NCBI RefSeq assembly: GCF_902150025.1
Contig: NZ_CABFVS010000010.1
Coordinates: 1-46,450 of the forward strand
DNA: 46,450 nucleotides
From: Bartonella massiliensis
GTDB taxonomy: Bacteria; Pseudomonadota; Alphaproteobacteria; Rhizobiales; Rhizobiaceae
Reading direction: 5' to 3'
Under the pieces are notes generated by a model. It ran no database searches, was not told the origin of the DNA, and saw nothing but the letters and a program-made list of their open reading frames with translations. Shown in pieces: positions 7,309 through 16,904 of this stretch. How positions within the stretch are numbered: position 1 is the first letter of the stretch; each line of letters starts with the position of its first letter. Made by a program: the position numbers and the translations under genes.

Positions 7309-8670
7309 ATGATAATGGTTCAGAAAATTTCTCAAAAAGTGGCGCAGAAAACAGCTCAAGTGGCTCTTATTCCAAAGCTTATACCTGTTTTTTCCGGAAA
7401 AGCCGATGTACGAGCCGCTTGGGGTGGACGGGGCTCTGGAAAAACACGTTCTTTTGCTTTGATGTCGGCGGTGGTGGGATATCGCCATGGCATGGCAGGA
7501 GAACGCGGAATTATCCTTTGTGCGCGCCAGTTTCAAAATTCTCTCAATGAGAGCTCTTTGGAAGAAATTAAACGCGCGATTGAAGCTTATCCGTTTCTAC
7601 AAGATTATTATGAAATCGGCGATAAATATATTAAATCAAAAGACGGCCGGATTGTTTATGTGTTTGCGGGTCTTGATCGAAATATCGCCAGTATTAAATC
7701 AATGGGGCGCGTTTTCTTGTGCTGGGTTGATGAAGCAGAGCCGGTCACCGAGACCGCTTGGCAAACGCTTATTCCAACGTTGCGCGAAGAAGGAGACGAT
7801 TGGAATGCAGAATTATGGGTCACTTGGAATCCATGCCATGAAAATGCTTCCGTGGAAAAACGTTTCCGAAATGTCGATAATCCCAATATCAAAGGCGTGG
7901 AAATTAATTGGCGCGATAATCCGCAATTTCCCGAAAAACTTAATCGGGATCGAATGGACGATTTGCAGCAAAGACCAGAGCAGTATAACCATATTTGGGA
8001 AGGGGAATATCTGCAAGCTGTGCAAGGCGCTTATTATCAGAAATGTCTTTTGGAAGCCGAAATGGAAGGGCGGATTACCACTGTTCCACGTGATCCTTTG
8101 ATGCAGGTGAAAATCTTTTGGGATATCGGGGGAACAGGCGCCAAAGCCGATGCAACGGCTTTGTGGGTGGCGCAATTTGTCGGACGCGAAATTCGTGTGC
8201 TTGATTATTATGAAGCACAAGGACAGCCTCTCTCAGAGCATGTGGGGTGGATCTTTCAAAGGGGATATGAAAAGGCGTTGATGGTCTTGCCGCATGATGG
8301 CGCGACAAAAGATCGTGTTTATAATGTTAGTTTTGAAAGTGCGCTGCAACAAGCCGGGTTTCAAACCAAAATCATTCCTAATCAGGGAACAGGTGCGGTG
8401 AAAATGCGTATCGAAGCCGTAAGGCGTTTGTTTCCTGCTCTATGGTTTAACGAAGAGACAACAGGTGCGGGGCGAAAAGCACTCGCTTGGTATCATGAAA
8501 AGCGTGATGAACAGCGCAATATTGGGCTGGGTGCTGAACATGATTGGGCAAGCCATGGCGCGGATGCCTTTGGATTGATGTGTGTGGCTTATGAACAGCC
8601 CCATGCGCGTGCACGAAAAAGTGCCTATCGCTCTTCTCACCGTTCTCAAACTTCATGGATGGCTTTTTAA
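7309..8670 (+). CDS. terL: Phage terminase large subunit
   Basis: The packaging motor ATPase and nuclease, 453 residues from the ATG at 7309. The frame is open from a TTG at 7258, and an ATG at 7315 is equally possible; no start has a strong ribosome binding site. Walker A is GGRGSGKT (about residues 39-46), Walker B is VFLCWVDEAE (about 135-144), and VTWNP follows as the coupling motif. The C-terminal nuclease domain shows an acidic strand IFWDIGGTGAKADATALW, then LPHDG, and ends with HDWASHGADAFG. The length is normal for Terminase_3/PBSX-type enzymes. Its stop overlaps the portal start by one base (TAATG), so the two are translationally coupled. All catalytic motifs look intact. Confidence 0.95.
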   Translation: MIMVQKISQKVAQKTAQVALIPKLIPVFSGKADVRAAWGGRGSGKTRSFALMSAVVGYRHGMAGERGIILCARQFQNSLNESSLEEIKRAIEAYPFLQDYYEIGDKYIKSKDGRIVYVFAGLDRNIASIKSMGRVFLCWVDEAEPVTETAWQTLIPTLREEGDDWNAELWVTWNPCHENASVEKRFRNVDNPNIKGVEINWRDNPQFPEKLNRDRMDDLQQRPEQYNHIWEGEYLQAVQGAYYQKCLLEAEMEGRITTVPRDPLMQVKIFWDIGGTGAKADATALWVAQFVGREIRVLDYYEAQGQPLSEHVGWIFQRGYEKALMVLPHDGATKDRVYNVSFESALQQAGFQTKIIPNQGTGAVKMRIEAVRRLFPALWFNEETTGAGRKALAWYHEKRDEQRNIGLGAEHDWASHGADAFGLMCVAYEQPHARARKSAYRSSHRSQTSWMAF

Positions 8671-10544
8671 TGAATATGTCTACAGATTCTTCTTTTTCTT
8701 CTTTTGAGCAAATCGAAACGCTTGAACAGCAAGCGCTCTTTAAAAAACTTGTCGGGTGGTATCAGGATGATATTGCGCATGTCGAAAAATGGCGAAAAAA
8801 TGCTCAAGAAGACTATGATTTTTATAATGGACGGCAATGGAATGAGCAAGACTTGGCTGTTTTGAACGAACAAAATAGACCCGTGATGACTTTTAATCGT
8901 ATTGCACCTTTGATTAATGCTGTTATTGGGGCGGAACGCAATAATAAACGACAAGTGCAATTTATTCCACGACAAGAAGGTGCAGCCTTTGCCAACCAGA
9001 TCTTGACAGGGGCAGCCGAATGGTTTCGTGATGAAGCTGACGGCGAATATGAAGATTCTGATGCTTTTCAAGATGCTATTATTTGTGGTATGGGATGGAC
9101 GGATACACGCCTTGATTATGAAGAAAATCCGCAAGGAAAACCCATTATTGCGCGGCTTGATCCTATGAAAATGGTTTGGGATGCCAGTGCTGTTAAGCCT
9201 AATCTTATTGATGCACAACGTTTATGGTATATTGATGAAAAGCCTCTGGATATCGCAGCCGAAATGTTTCCTCATGTTCATTGGAGTGATCTTCATGCCG
9301 ATTGGGTGAAACATCAGGGGTTCTTATACCCAACCAGCAATGGCATGACGAAAAGCTATCAGGCAGGGGGCTATCAAGGAGAGGGAGCCTATCTGGAAGA
9401 AGAGGTTGGTGGTTCTCAACGTCCTAAAATGGTGACATTGGTGGAATGTCGCTGGTTTGAACGTGAGGTGGTCTATAAAGTACTCGAGCCGCAAAGTGGA
9501 AAGTTTATCGATTATTCAGAGAATGATTTCCAAAGTTTAAGAAAAGAATTTCCCGATATTCAAGCAACAAGGTTGACCAGAAAAATTGTCAAGAGAGCAT
9601 TTTTGGGCAGAAAGCTGCTTGAAGCACCGGATAAGCCTTTGGTTCCTGCAGGTCAATTGGGTTGGGAGTGTATTACGGGGACTTTTGATAAGTTAAGCCG
9701 ACAGTTTTACGGACTGGTGCGCCCTACAAAAGATCCGCAACGCTGGGCAAACAAATATTTTAGTCAAGTTATGCATTTGCTCAATAGCCAATCAAAAGGC
9801 GGGATTATGGCAGAACGCGATGCTTTTGATGATGATCGACAAGCTGTTGAGAGTTGGGCTCGAGCCGATAGTATTACTTGGTTGAAAAGTGGGGCTGTGG
9901 CTGGGGGCAGAATTCAGCCTAAACCGGTGGCGCAATTTCCGCAAGGGTTTTTCCAATTGTTTAATGAAGCAAAAAGCGCTCTCGAACAAGTGACGGGCTT
10001 GTCTTCGGAATTCATTGGAACACGAGCGGTTAACCAGCCGGGTATTCTTGAACAACAACGTCGCCAGTCATCCCTTAATCTTTTGGCTTCCTTTTTTGAT
10101 GCTTTGCGTCGATATCGGCAACGGCAGGGAAAAATTATTCTCTACCTTATTCAAAATTACCTCTCCGATGGGCGGTTGGTGCGTATTGCGGGGGACGAAA
10201 ATGCGCAATATGTTCCCCTAACACGCGAAATGGTAACAAGTTTGGAATATGATATTGTTGTGGATGATGCCCCAACAAGTCTCAATGAAAAAGAGCGTAC
10301 TTTTGCATTGATCATGCAATTGCTTCCTTTGATGCAAAATTTTGCAACACCTGAGATTATGCTCGATCTCTTGCGCTATTCACCTTTACCAGCCTCCCTT
10401 ATTCATAAAATTGCGATCAAGGCGCAAAATGCTCTCCAAGAAGAACAAAATGCTTCAGTGCAAAAGGCTGCAACACAGATGGGGGCTCACGAGGGCGTAG
10501 AGCAGATTATGCAGATGTTACAAAGTGCAAATGCTCAACAATAA
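8670..10544 (+). CDS. P22-like portal protein
   Basis: A 624-residue portal, the ring through which DNA enters the head. I start it at 8670, where ATG shares its A with the terminase stop; an in-frame ATG at 8655 lies within terL. The segment VMTFNRIAPLINAVIGAERN near residue 75 and GMGWTDTRLDYEENP near 145 are typical of the P22 portal family, as is the region LSSEFIGTRAVNQPGILEQQ in the last third. The C-terminus is Gln-rich, as expected of the barrel end. The length is slightly shorter than P22 gp1. It sits between terL and the scaffold gene, as in podophages and in BaGTA. Confidence 0.92.
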   Translation: MNMSTDSSFSSFEQIETLEQQALFKKLVGWYQDDIAHVEKWRKNAQEDYDFYNGRQWNEQDLAVLNEQNRPVMTFNRIAPLINAVIGAERNNKRQVQFIPRQEGAAFANQILTGAAEWFRDEADGEYEDSDAFQDAIICGMGWTDTRLDYEENPQGKPIIARLDPMKMVWDASAVKPNLIDAQRLWYIDEKPLDIAAEMFPHVHWSDLHADWVKHQGFLYPTSNGMTKSYQAGGYQGEGAYLEEEVGGSQRPKMVTLVECRWFEREVVYKVLEPQSGKFIDYSENDFQSLRKEFPDIQATRLTRKIVKRAFLGRKLLEAPDKPLVPAGQLGWECITGTFDKLSRQFYGLVRPTKDPQRWANKYFSQVMHLLNSQSKGGIMAERDAFDDDRQAVESWARADSITWLKSGAVAGGRIQPKPVAQFPQGFFQLFNEAKSALEQVTGLSSEFIGTRAVNQPGILEQQRRQSSLNLLASFFDALRRYRQRQGKIILYLIQNYLSDGRLVRIAGDENAQYVPLTREMVTSLEYDIVVDDAPTSLNEKERTFALIMQLLPLMQNFATPEIMLDLLRYSPLPASLIHKIAIKAQNALQEEQNASVQKAATQMGAHEGVEQIMQMLQSANAQQ

Positions 10545-10896
10545 CAACGCTTTATAATGATAACGCGCGATCTTGGATGTATTTTATGAGCGGTGGGTGC
10601 CTATACATTTCCATAGCATAGTGTTTTTTATGCCGTGGACTGTCTCTTCTTCTTTGATTTCCGCAACGTTGCGAAGTCCGTGGGTGTTGAAGGGGCGGGG
10701 GCGTTTTGTTGTGAGTTTGATCGGTGGTGAGAGGCATCTTGCTATCATGGTCATCATGGTGGGGAGGATGGTGGTGACATGCGGGGGCTCAACTGATCAG
10801 AGAGTGATCAGAGAGCATTGAGAGGATCAATGTTTATAGGCTGTTTTATCTGAAAAATTTCATCTTATTGTTAAAAAAAAAGAAAAGGCTAACGTC
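10545..10896 (+). other. G-rich spacer between portal and scaffold genes
   Basis: A 352-bp stretch without a credible gene. It contains GTGATCAGAGAG-type short repeats near 10795-10820 and a G-rich part near 10675-10790. The last 40 bp become A-rich and supply an AAGG ribosome binding site for the scaffold gene. Confidence 0.5.
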
Positions 10897-11670
10897 ATGA
10901 ATCAAGAACACTTAACGCCGGCAGAACAAAACCATTTGAAACAGGATTTTCGAGACTCAACACAAGAGGGTGAAACCGGTGAAAGTGGAAGAGAAGAAAA
11001 GGTGCTTGAAGAAAATTCTCAAGGGCAAAACCTTCAGCAACAGCCGTTTTCACAAGAAGGAGAAAAAGAGGATCAAGAGGGGAAGGATGGTCCACCAGAT
11101 CCGCAAAAGGATTTTATGGGCTATATGCAATGGTTGGGAAAAGCACTCCAAAAACAAGAGCTGTTACATGAACAACAACAATCTTCTCCGACTCGCGAAG
11201 CAGAACAATTACAGGCGTTTTATCAGCAATCTGTTGCCAGTGTTAAACAAAAACATCAAGATTTTGATCAAGCGGCTGATTTTATTTATGAAACGCGCGC
11301 GAAACAGTTGGCAGCTTTTGCTTCGCTCTATCCTGAGCTGGCTGATCCGCAAAATATTGATGCAAGGATTGGTGATGAGTTGAAGCAGATCTTGCGCGAT
11401 TGTGCGCAAAAAAATCAAAATCCGGCTGAAGTGATTTACGCGATTGCACAAAATTTTGGCTATACAAATGTTCTGGGTACCATGGGGGAAAATTTACAGG
11501 AAAGACACAATTCTGCACGCACACTTGCGGCTTATAACGGATTGGCGCCCAATGGAGCCATTTCTTTGGATATGCTGGATAAAATGTCAGAAACAGAATT
11601 TAGCGCTTGGGTTGCTGAGCCTAAAAATAAAGCCGCTTTTAATCGTTTAATGGGGGGAAGAGAATTTTAA
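10897..11670 (+). CDS. Putative capsid scaffolding protein
   Basis: A 257-residue, strongly acidic and Gln/Glu-rich protein with predicted coiled-coil character between residues 25 and 125. It lies directly between portal and major capsid genes, the classical scaffold position. The C-terminal part (LAAYNGLAPNGAISLDMLDK, then FNRLMGGREF) is more ordered and ends with a short basic tail, which in scaffolds often binds the coat protein. The ATG at 10897 has AAGGC 8 bp upstream. No protease gene is seen nearby, so scaffold removal may not need cleavage, as in P22. The call rests on position and composition. Confidence 0.75.
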   Translation: MNQEHLTPAEQNHLKQDFRDSTQEGETGESGREEKVLEENSQGQNLQQQPFSQEGEKEDQEGKDGPPDPQKDFMGYMQWLGKALQKQELLHEQQQSSPTREAEQLQAFYQQSVASVKQKHQDFDQAADFIYETRAKQLAAFASLYPELADPQNIDARIGDELKQILRDCAQKNQNPAEVIYAIAQNFGYTNVLGTMGENLQERHNSARTLAAYNGLAPNGAISLDMLDKMSETEFSAWVAEPKNKAAFNRLMGGREF

Positions 11671-12033
11671 CATCAAGAATGCGGCAGGTGTTTACGGGAC
11701 CGTGAGAGGCTTTTTACGGAACCGTGAGCGGGGCTTTGGGCCTTGGGAATGCGCGGGGGGAGGCTTTTTGCGAGAACTGTGAGAGGGGCTTTTGGGCGCG
11801 TGGAACTGCGGGGGATACGCGTGGGCTGAGGCTTGCGTGAATGGTGGGGGAGGAGAGGGGATTGCTCAAAGCTAAAGAGGCGGTGAGGAGCGCTCTTAAT
11901 AGAGGGGGAGACAGATGCTAACAAAAACAAAACACACGAAAACAACCTATTCACCATCTGAAATGAAATGTGGTGTTTTGAACGCTCGGTGCTTTACCGG
12001 GTTTTTTATGTCAATAAACTTTTAGAGGATAAA
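11671..12033 (+). other. G-rich spacer before the major capsid gene
   Basis: This 363-bp stretch contains near-repeats of the type ACCGTGAGAGGCTTTTT at about 11698, 11717 and 11780. It then passes into A/T-rich sequence. The capsid frame is open from 11968, but the ribosome binding site AGAGGAT lies before the ATG at 12034, so the upstream part is taken as leader. Confidence 0.55.
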
Positions 12034-13152
12034 ATGACTGTAACTTATATCGGACTTAATGACCCAATGGCCGTGCGCACATGGTCTAAACTCTTAAACC
12101 AAGAAGTTTCAAAAGCAATCCCGATTGCTCCACTGATTGGAAATGATTCAAACAGTATCGTACAATTAAAGGATGAAACCACAAAAGCAAGTGGCGATGC
12201 CATTAGTTTTAATTTGCGTGTGCAGCTGCTCGGTGATGGGGTCAGTGAAGGGCAAACTTTGGAAGGAAATGAAGAGGCTTTACAGTTTCTCAATGATCGC
12301 TTGGCAATTAATGAACTCGTTCATGCCGTGCGGGTCAAAAATGAGGGCACTATTGATCAGCAACGCATTCTCCACGATTTGCGCACAGAAGCAAAAAATG
12401 GTTTGGTGGATTGGTATGCGGATCGTTTGAGTATGATGTTCTTCATTCAAGTTTGCGGATATACCGCAAAATCTATTAACTTTGAAGGAAGATCGATTAC
12501 ACTTAAACCGGTTCATTATGGCTTTAATGCTCCAACGGCACCAACCGATAAACGTGTGGTGCGCCCTAACAATAAAACAAAAGATGAAGATTTAAAAGAA
12601 AACGATGTTTTTGATCTTAAACTGATCGATAAAGCGGTTGAACGCGCTAAATTAGCTAATCCTAAAATTAGACCCGTACGGATTGATGGGGAAAATGTCT
12701 ATGTGCTTTATCTTCATCCAACCCAAGTGACGCAATTGCGAACCAATACTGATGCGGGGCAATGGCTCGACATCACTAAAGCAATCTATAGTGGAAGCCG
12801 TATCAAAAATCCGCTCTATGATGGATCTCTAGGCATGTATAATGGTGTCGTTTTACGCGAAGCTGAACATATTACCGAAGGGGTCGAGTCTGGAACCGCC
12901 AATAAAGCTATCCCCAATGTGCGTCGTGCGGTGCTGCTTGGGGCGCAAAGTGCTGTGATCGCTTTTGGGAAAGATCGCGGCGCAACACGCTATAAATTGG
13001 TCGAAGAACTCTTCGATTATGAAAGAGAATTCGGAGTTGCAGCAAAAACCATTATGGGCATGAAAAAAACCTGCTTTACTTTGCCAGGAAGTACGCAAGG
13101 GGCTCAAGATTTTGGAACAATCGTTATTCCAACTTATGGAGCACCTGCTTAA
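12034..13152 (+). CDS. Major capsid protein, N4-gp56 family
   Basis: A 372-residue HK97-fold coat protein of the N4 gp56/DUF4043 type. Recognisable features are the N-terminal MTVTYIGLNDPMAVRTWSKL, the glycine-rich loop LLGDGVSEGQTLEGNEEAL, and VVLREAEHITEGVESG in the last third, followed by RRAVLLGAQSAVIAFGKDRG. The length is typical. I chose the ATG at 12034 because it follows AGAGGAT. The coding sequence is intact. A 10-bp stem-loop follows it at 13171-13200. In BaGTA this would be the coat of particles that carry random host DNA. Confidence 0.9.
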   Translation: MTVTYIGLNDPMAVRTWSKLLNQEVSKAIPIAPLIGNDSNSIVQLKDETTKASGDAISFNLRVQLLGDGVSEGQTLEGNEEALQFLNDRLAINELVHAVRVKNEGTIDQQRILHDLRTEAKNGLVDWYADRLSMMFFIQVCGYTAKSINFEGRSITLKPVHYGFNAPTAPTDKRVVRPNNKTKDEDLKENDVFDLKLIDKAVERAKLANPKIRPVRIDGENVYVLYLHPTQVTQLRTNTDAGQWLDITKAIYSGSRIKNPLYDGSLGMYNGVVLREAEHITEGVESGTANKAIPNVRRAVLLGAQSAVIAFGKDRGATRYKLVEELFDYEREFGVAAKTIMGMKKTCFTLPGSTQGAQDFGTIVIPTYGAPA

Positions 13153-13170
13153 AGCAAATGATGCCTTACT

Positions 13171-13200
13171 TTCCCCAACAGATTCTTCTTGTTGGGGGAA
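13171..13200 (+). promoter_or_regulatory. Intercistronic hairpin after the capsid gene
   Basis: TTCCCCAACA (13171-13180) pairs with TGTTGGGGGAA (13190-13200) across a 9-nt loop, with one bulged G. It is followed by A and not by U, so it is not a classical terminator. It could protect the 3' end of the abundant capsid message or act as a processing point before the adaptor gene. Confidence 0.6.
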
Positions 13201-13235
13201 AAATTTAAAATGCTTCCCAAAACAAGGATAGGCTT

Positions 13236-13931
13236 ATGACCACTTTTTCCGTTGATGCTAACACGCGCGATTTGACACATTCAGATCATTCTAAAGCTTT
13301 TGACTCTATGATCGCACTTATTCAAGATGAAATTGACGATACAACCGCTGAATATTCTCTGCAAATTCAAGATTCAATTTTTACCGCTTTGCGTCTGTGT
13401 GAACGCGAACCCTTTTTCTTTAATGAAAAACAAGAAAGAACCTTCAAAACACAAAGTGGAAAAACATGGTATGGACCAGAAGAAGGTGTTTTTATTGAAT
13501 CAGAAAAAACGCTGGAGGGCGTTTTTTTTGCAGTAAAGAATGCAACCCAAACAAAGTTGTTCTTTAAACCCTTGGAAGCGTTGCATCAGCAATATGGTCG
13601 GCATCCTGAGTTGGGAACGCCGTTCTTTTATACGTACAGTGAGCAAAAAATAGGACTCTTTCCAACACCAGAAAGTATCGAAACTATACAGCTTTCTTAT
13701 GCGCCTATCCATTTGGCAGATGAACAGCTCAAAGAGGACAATAATCCTTGGTTCATTTATGCTTTTGATCTCATTAAAGCACGAGCAAAATATGAACTGT
13801 ATAAAAATATTCTTAAAGACCCTGAATATGCGGCCGTTTCTTTTAGAGATTTTCAAGAACAGCTGCAAGCTTTGCGTATTGAAACATCACGCCGAAAAGA
13901 TTTTTCAAAGATTCAGCCCATGCATTTTTAA
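13236..13931 (+). CDS. Head-tail adaptor-like protein
   Basis: A 231-residue protein directly after the capsid gene with a clear ribosome binding site (AAGGA, 7 bp). The pattern LQIQDSIFTALRLCEREPFF, then ERTFKTQSGKTWYG, and a later segment on pressure-like hydrophobic strands (IGLFPTPESIETIQLSYAPI) is known to me from phage adaptor proteins encoded downstream of N4-gp56 type capsids. The last 50 residues are helical with many charged residues, as in P22 gp4-like connectors. It would close the portal vertex. The call is from position plus family resemblance. Confidence 0.65.
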   Translation: MTTFSVDANTRDLTHSDHSKAFDSMIALIQDEIDDTTAEYSLQIQDSIFTALRLCEREPFFFNEKQERTFKTQSGKTWYGPEEGVFIESEKTLEGVFFAVKNATQTKLFFKPLEALHQQYGRHPELGTPFFYTYSEQKIGLFPTPESIETIQLSYAPIHLADEQLKEDNNPWFIYAFDLIKARAKYELYKNILKDPEYAAVSFRDFQEQLQALRIETSRRKDFSKIQPMHF

Positions 13932-14724
13932 AAAATGCCTTTTCATATTTATGCTTAAGAGGGGTATGGATACTTAAGTGAGCTGGAGCTAGAGGAATTT
14001 TAGGATTTGGAGGAGTGCTGGGATTTGGATCGGGTTTGAGAGGCTGGTGTTAAGGGTGCTGAGGCTGAGATTGCCATTGAGGGGCTGGTGTTAAGGGTGC
14101 TTGAAGGCTTTTTCTCAAGATTGGGGGGCTGGTATTGAGAATGTTGGCCATGGGAGAAGTATTGACCATGGTGGGAAGTGTGGGCATTAAAGTGTGTGAG
14201 TAATTTTGGTGAGATGCTGATGCGTGGCTGTAGACGTGGATATTGGAAAGTTAATCAACTTTTGGTTGTGTACTTGTTGAGTTTTGTGTTCTCGTTTTAA
14301 GGGCTGTTGTGGTTTTAATTCCGTAAGCGCTGGTGTCTCTATAAGCGCTGGTGTTGCTTGCAGTCTACAAAGCTTGGGTATCTTGTCGTGCATTGGGCTC
14401 TTCAAAGATTTTATGAAGGGCTTTATGGTTTTTTCTCAAGATTTGGGGCTGGTATTGGAATGTGGACCATGGGGAAAGTGTTGGTCATGGGGGAAGTGTG
14501 GGCATTAAAGTGTGTGAGTAATTTTGGTGAGATGCTGCTGGAGGGTAGTGGGCTTACCATTAGCTATGGTCTCACTTTTTTGAGGCATTTTTATCAACTT
14601 ATAGCTGTTTATTATTTATTGAATTTTATGTTCTTAAAATTTCATTTTAAGGGCTTTTGTGGTTTCAATGAGCAAACCTTGGTGTTTTGGCACTAGGTTT
14701 TTCAAACATTTTATGGGGGGCTTG
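13932..14724 (+). repeat. Spacer with a 318-bp offset direct repeat
   Basis: No gene is accepted in this 0.8-kb spacer. About 120 bp around 14110-14225 recur around 14430-14545 with an offset of 318 bp; both contain GGAAGTGTGGGCATTAAAGT and a CCATG-rich part. Shorter units (GGCTGGTGTTAAGGGTGCT) repeat near 14041 and 14081. The plus strand is again G/T-rich. Confidence 0.75.
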
Positions 14725-16188
14725 ATGGCTTTTTTCCCAATCGCTGATTATCGACCCGATGTGGCGGATATCAATGGAATTTTTACCGATGAACTTGTCA
14801 ATGTGCTTCCGGCGGATGGCTCTTATATCCCTATGCCAAGTTTTGAACCTTTGTCAGAGCCATGTCCGGAGCCCATTTTAGGCGCTCTGGCAGTTAAAAC
14901 AAAAAATGGGGTTTCAATTATTGTTGGAACAAGAGAAAAAATCTTCTTGCTTGATAATACAACAATGCACTGGAAAGATATTAGCCAAAAAGGAAAACCT
15001 TATATGGCAAATGTCGATGCACCGTGGTCTTTTGCTTTGTTTGGTGATTTTATTATTGCGGTGAATGCCAATGATAAACCACAAGTGATCGATATTATTC
15101 ATGATGAAGCATTTAGAAATTTAGGTGGAAATCCACCACAAGCAGGCATCGTTCGTGTCTGGGGTGATTTCGTGTGTTTGATGAAATTAACCGAGCATCC
15201 AAGGCGGGTTCATTGGTCGGGATTGAATGATGCAGAGTTTTGGACCGTGGGGAAAAAAAGCTGTGATTATCAAGACTTTCCTGATGGTGGTTTCGTGCAA
15301 GGGGCAACGGAGACAACAAATCCCATTATCTTTATGCGTTCTGCAATCTATGCCGGGTCTTTTATTCCTGGTTCTAAGATTATTTTTAGTTTCCAAAAAA
15401 TCCACGATAAAAGAGGCGCAAAAAATGCTGAATCGATAGTTTGTCGCGGTGACATGGCATTCTTTGCTGATGAGGGTGGTTTTTATCAAATAACCAATGA
15501 TGGACAGATTATCCCCATTGGCTTTGAAAAAGTTGATCGAACCATGACCGCTAAATCAAGACAGAGTAATCTTTATACCATGTCTGCGGCGATTGATGGC
15601 GTGTATAATCGTGTTTATTGGATGGTGGATACGGATGAGAGCCTTCATAAACGCATCTTGCTCATTTATGATTGGGGGTTGCAAAAATGGACAAAAGCTC
15701 TCGTGGATATCAAAATGATCCTCCCCATTTTCTTAACGGGAACAACGCTAGAAGCTCTTGATTTTGTTACGCAGAGTATTGATGATTTAGCCTTTTCTCT
15801 CGATAGTAAAGCTTGGAGAAATGAATCGCCTATTCTGGGCGCATTTGATCAACAGGGCAGGCTGGGGTCGTTTTCGGGTTCTCCTATGGCTTGTGTGGTT
15901 ACTTCACAGGAAATGGGGCAGACAAATGGCATGATAACACGGGTGAAAAATATTATGCCCCAAGTCAATAGTGGAAAGTTTTATTTGTCTGTGGGAATGC
16001 GCTTTCGACAGTCTCTTGAAGAGGAAACCATTTGGTTGCCAGAAAAACAGCCTTCTCATAATACTGGACAAATTCATTGTCGCGCAAGGGCACGGTTTTA
16101 TCGCTTTAAATTGCGCATTCCAGAGGGGATGAATTGGACTCATGTTACGGGATTTGATGTGGAATTGAAACCCGCCGGCATGCGATAG
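14725..16188 (+). CDS. Putative gp10-like packaged-DNA stabilisation/tail protein
   Basis: A 487-residue protein that appears all-beta, with repeated strand pairs and aromatic residues such as VWGDFVCLMKLTEHPRRVHW, then GDMAFFADEGGFYQITNDGQ and VYWMVDTDESLHKRILLIYD. This pattern and size fit the beta-propeller tail accessory proteins (P22 gp10 type) that plug the portal-adaptor assembly. The frame is open from a GTG at 14659; the ATG at 14725 has GGGGGG 4 bp upstream and begins MAFFPIADYRPDV, which I prefer. The position after the adaptor agrees. No enzymatic motif is visible. Confidence 0.6.
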   Translation: MAFFPIADYRPDVADINGIFTDELVNVLPADGSYIPMPSFEPLSEPCPEPILGALAVKTKNGVSIIVGTREKIFLLDNTTMHWKDISQKGKPYMANVDAPWSFALFGDFIIAVNANDKPQVIDIIHDEAFRNLGGNPPQAGIVRVWGDFVCLMKLTEHPRRVHWSGLNDAEFWTVGKKSCDYQDFPDGGFVQGATETTNPIIFMRSAIYAGSFIPGSKIIFSFQKIHDKRGAKNAESIVCRGDMAFFADEGGFYQITNDGQIIPIGFEKVDRTMTAKSRQSNLYTMSAAIDGVYNRVYWMVDTDESLHKRILLIYDWGLQKWTKALVDIKMILPIFLTGTTLEALDFVTQSIDDLAFSLDSKAWRNESPILGAFDQQGRLGSFSGSPMACVVTSQEMGQTNGMITRVKNIMPQVNSGKFYLSVGMRFRQSLEEETIWLPEKQPSHNTGQIHCRARARFYRFKLRIPEGMNWTHVTGFDVELKPAGMR

Positions 16189-16385
16189 CCAAGCCAGTAA
16201 TATAAAAGGACATATGCGGTAAGCTCAAGCCATGATCATCAAAATAATAAGGGGCTTTCTTATGATCAAGGAAATCGTTTGTACCATGGTTTTTAAAGAA
16301 GAAGTTTTCTTATCTTGGGGCATAAGGGATGGGGGGCATTTTCTTCTTTTTTGAAAATTATGCGCTATGCCATGGAATGCGTGAA

Positions 16386-16415
16386 GGGCGCAGGGGGGCG
16401 GTTTAAGGGGGTGGG
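16386..16415 (+). other. Potential G-quadruplex before the GNAT-like gene
   Basis: G runs at 16386-16388, 16393-16398, 16407-16411 and 16413-16415 have loops of 4, 8 and 1 nt. It lies on the coding strand 28 bp before the next start, in a 250-bp spacer. Confidence 0.45.
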
Positions 16416-16442
16416 TGAGAAAAGTTTGAGAGAGCTAAAATC

Positions 16443-16904
16443 ATGATGAAAGATCGTCAAGGTTGTCAAGATGTGTATTCTGCTCATCTGACAGAGCACT
16501 GGTCCTGGAAAAAAATAGCGCCTTATCAAGAGGCTCTTAATGCGGCGTTTCAAAAATATGTTCAGCGCTTTCCAGATGATGTTTGTCTGGAAAAAATTGC
16601 TGAAGAAATCATCACAGGACAAGCACAATTGTGGCTGGTCTTAAAAAATAAAATCCAATTTAGTGCTTTTGCAATAACCAAAGTTGAAAGGGTTCATACG
16701 GGGAAAAAATGCGTTGTTCTCTCTGATCTGGCTGGAGAGGGAGGGCTGAAATTGGTCAAATTGATCGAAGAGGTCGAAAAATGGGCGCGAAAAATAAAGG
16801 CTGAAGAATTGCACATGTTTGGAAGAACGGGATGGGCAAAAAGGCTCGCTCATCACGGATATTCTCGGCATCTTATTCAATATAGAAAGGTTCTGGTTTT
16901 ATGA
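16443..16904 (+). CDS. GNAT-like phage protein
   Basis: A 153-residue protein. The pattern CLEKIAEEIITGQAQLWLVL, a central strand ending in VVLSDLAGEGG, a helix KLIEEVEKWARKIKAEELHM and the closing GRTGWAKRLAHHGYSRHLIQYRKVL resemble GNAT-fold proteins that many phages encode among their structural genes. The GRxGW and GY elements are conserved there. The acetyl-CoA loop is not clearly canonical, so catalysis is uncertain. Its 3' end overlaps the next gene by ATGA, which indicates translational coupling with the S74-domain protein. ATG 16446 is an alternative start. Confidence 0.6.
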   Translation: MMKDRQGCQDVYSAHLTEHWSWKKIAPYQEALNAAFQKYVQRFPDDVCLEKIAEEIITGQAQLWLVLKNKIQFSAFAITKVERVHTGKKCVVLSDLAGEGGLKLVKLIEEVEKWARKIKAEELHMFGRTGWAKRLAHHGYSRHLIQYRKVLVL

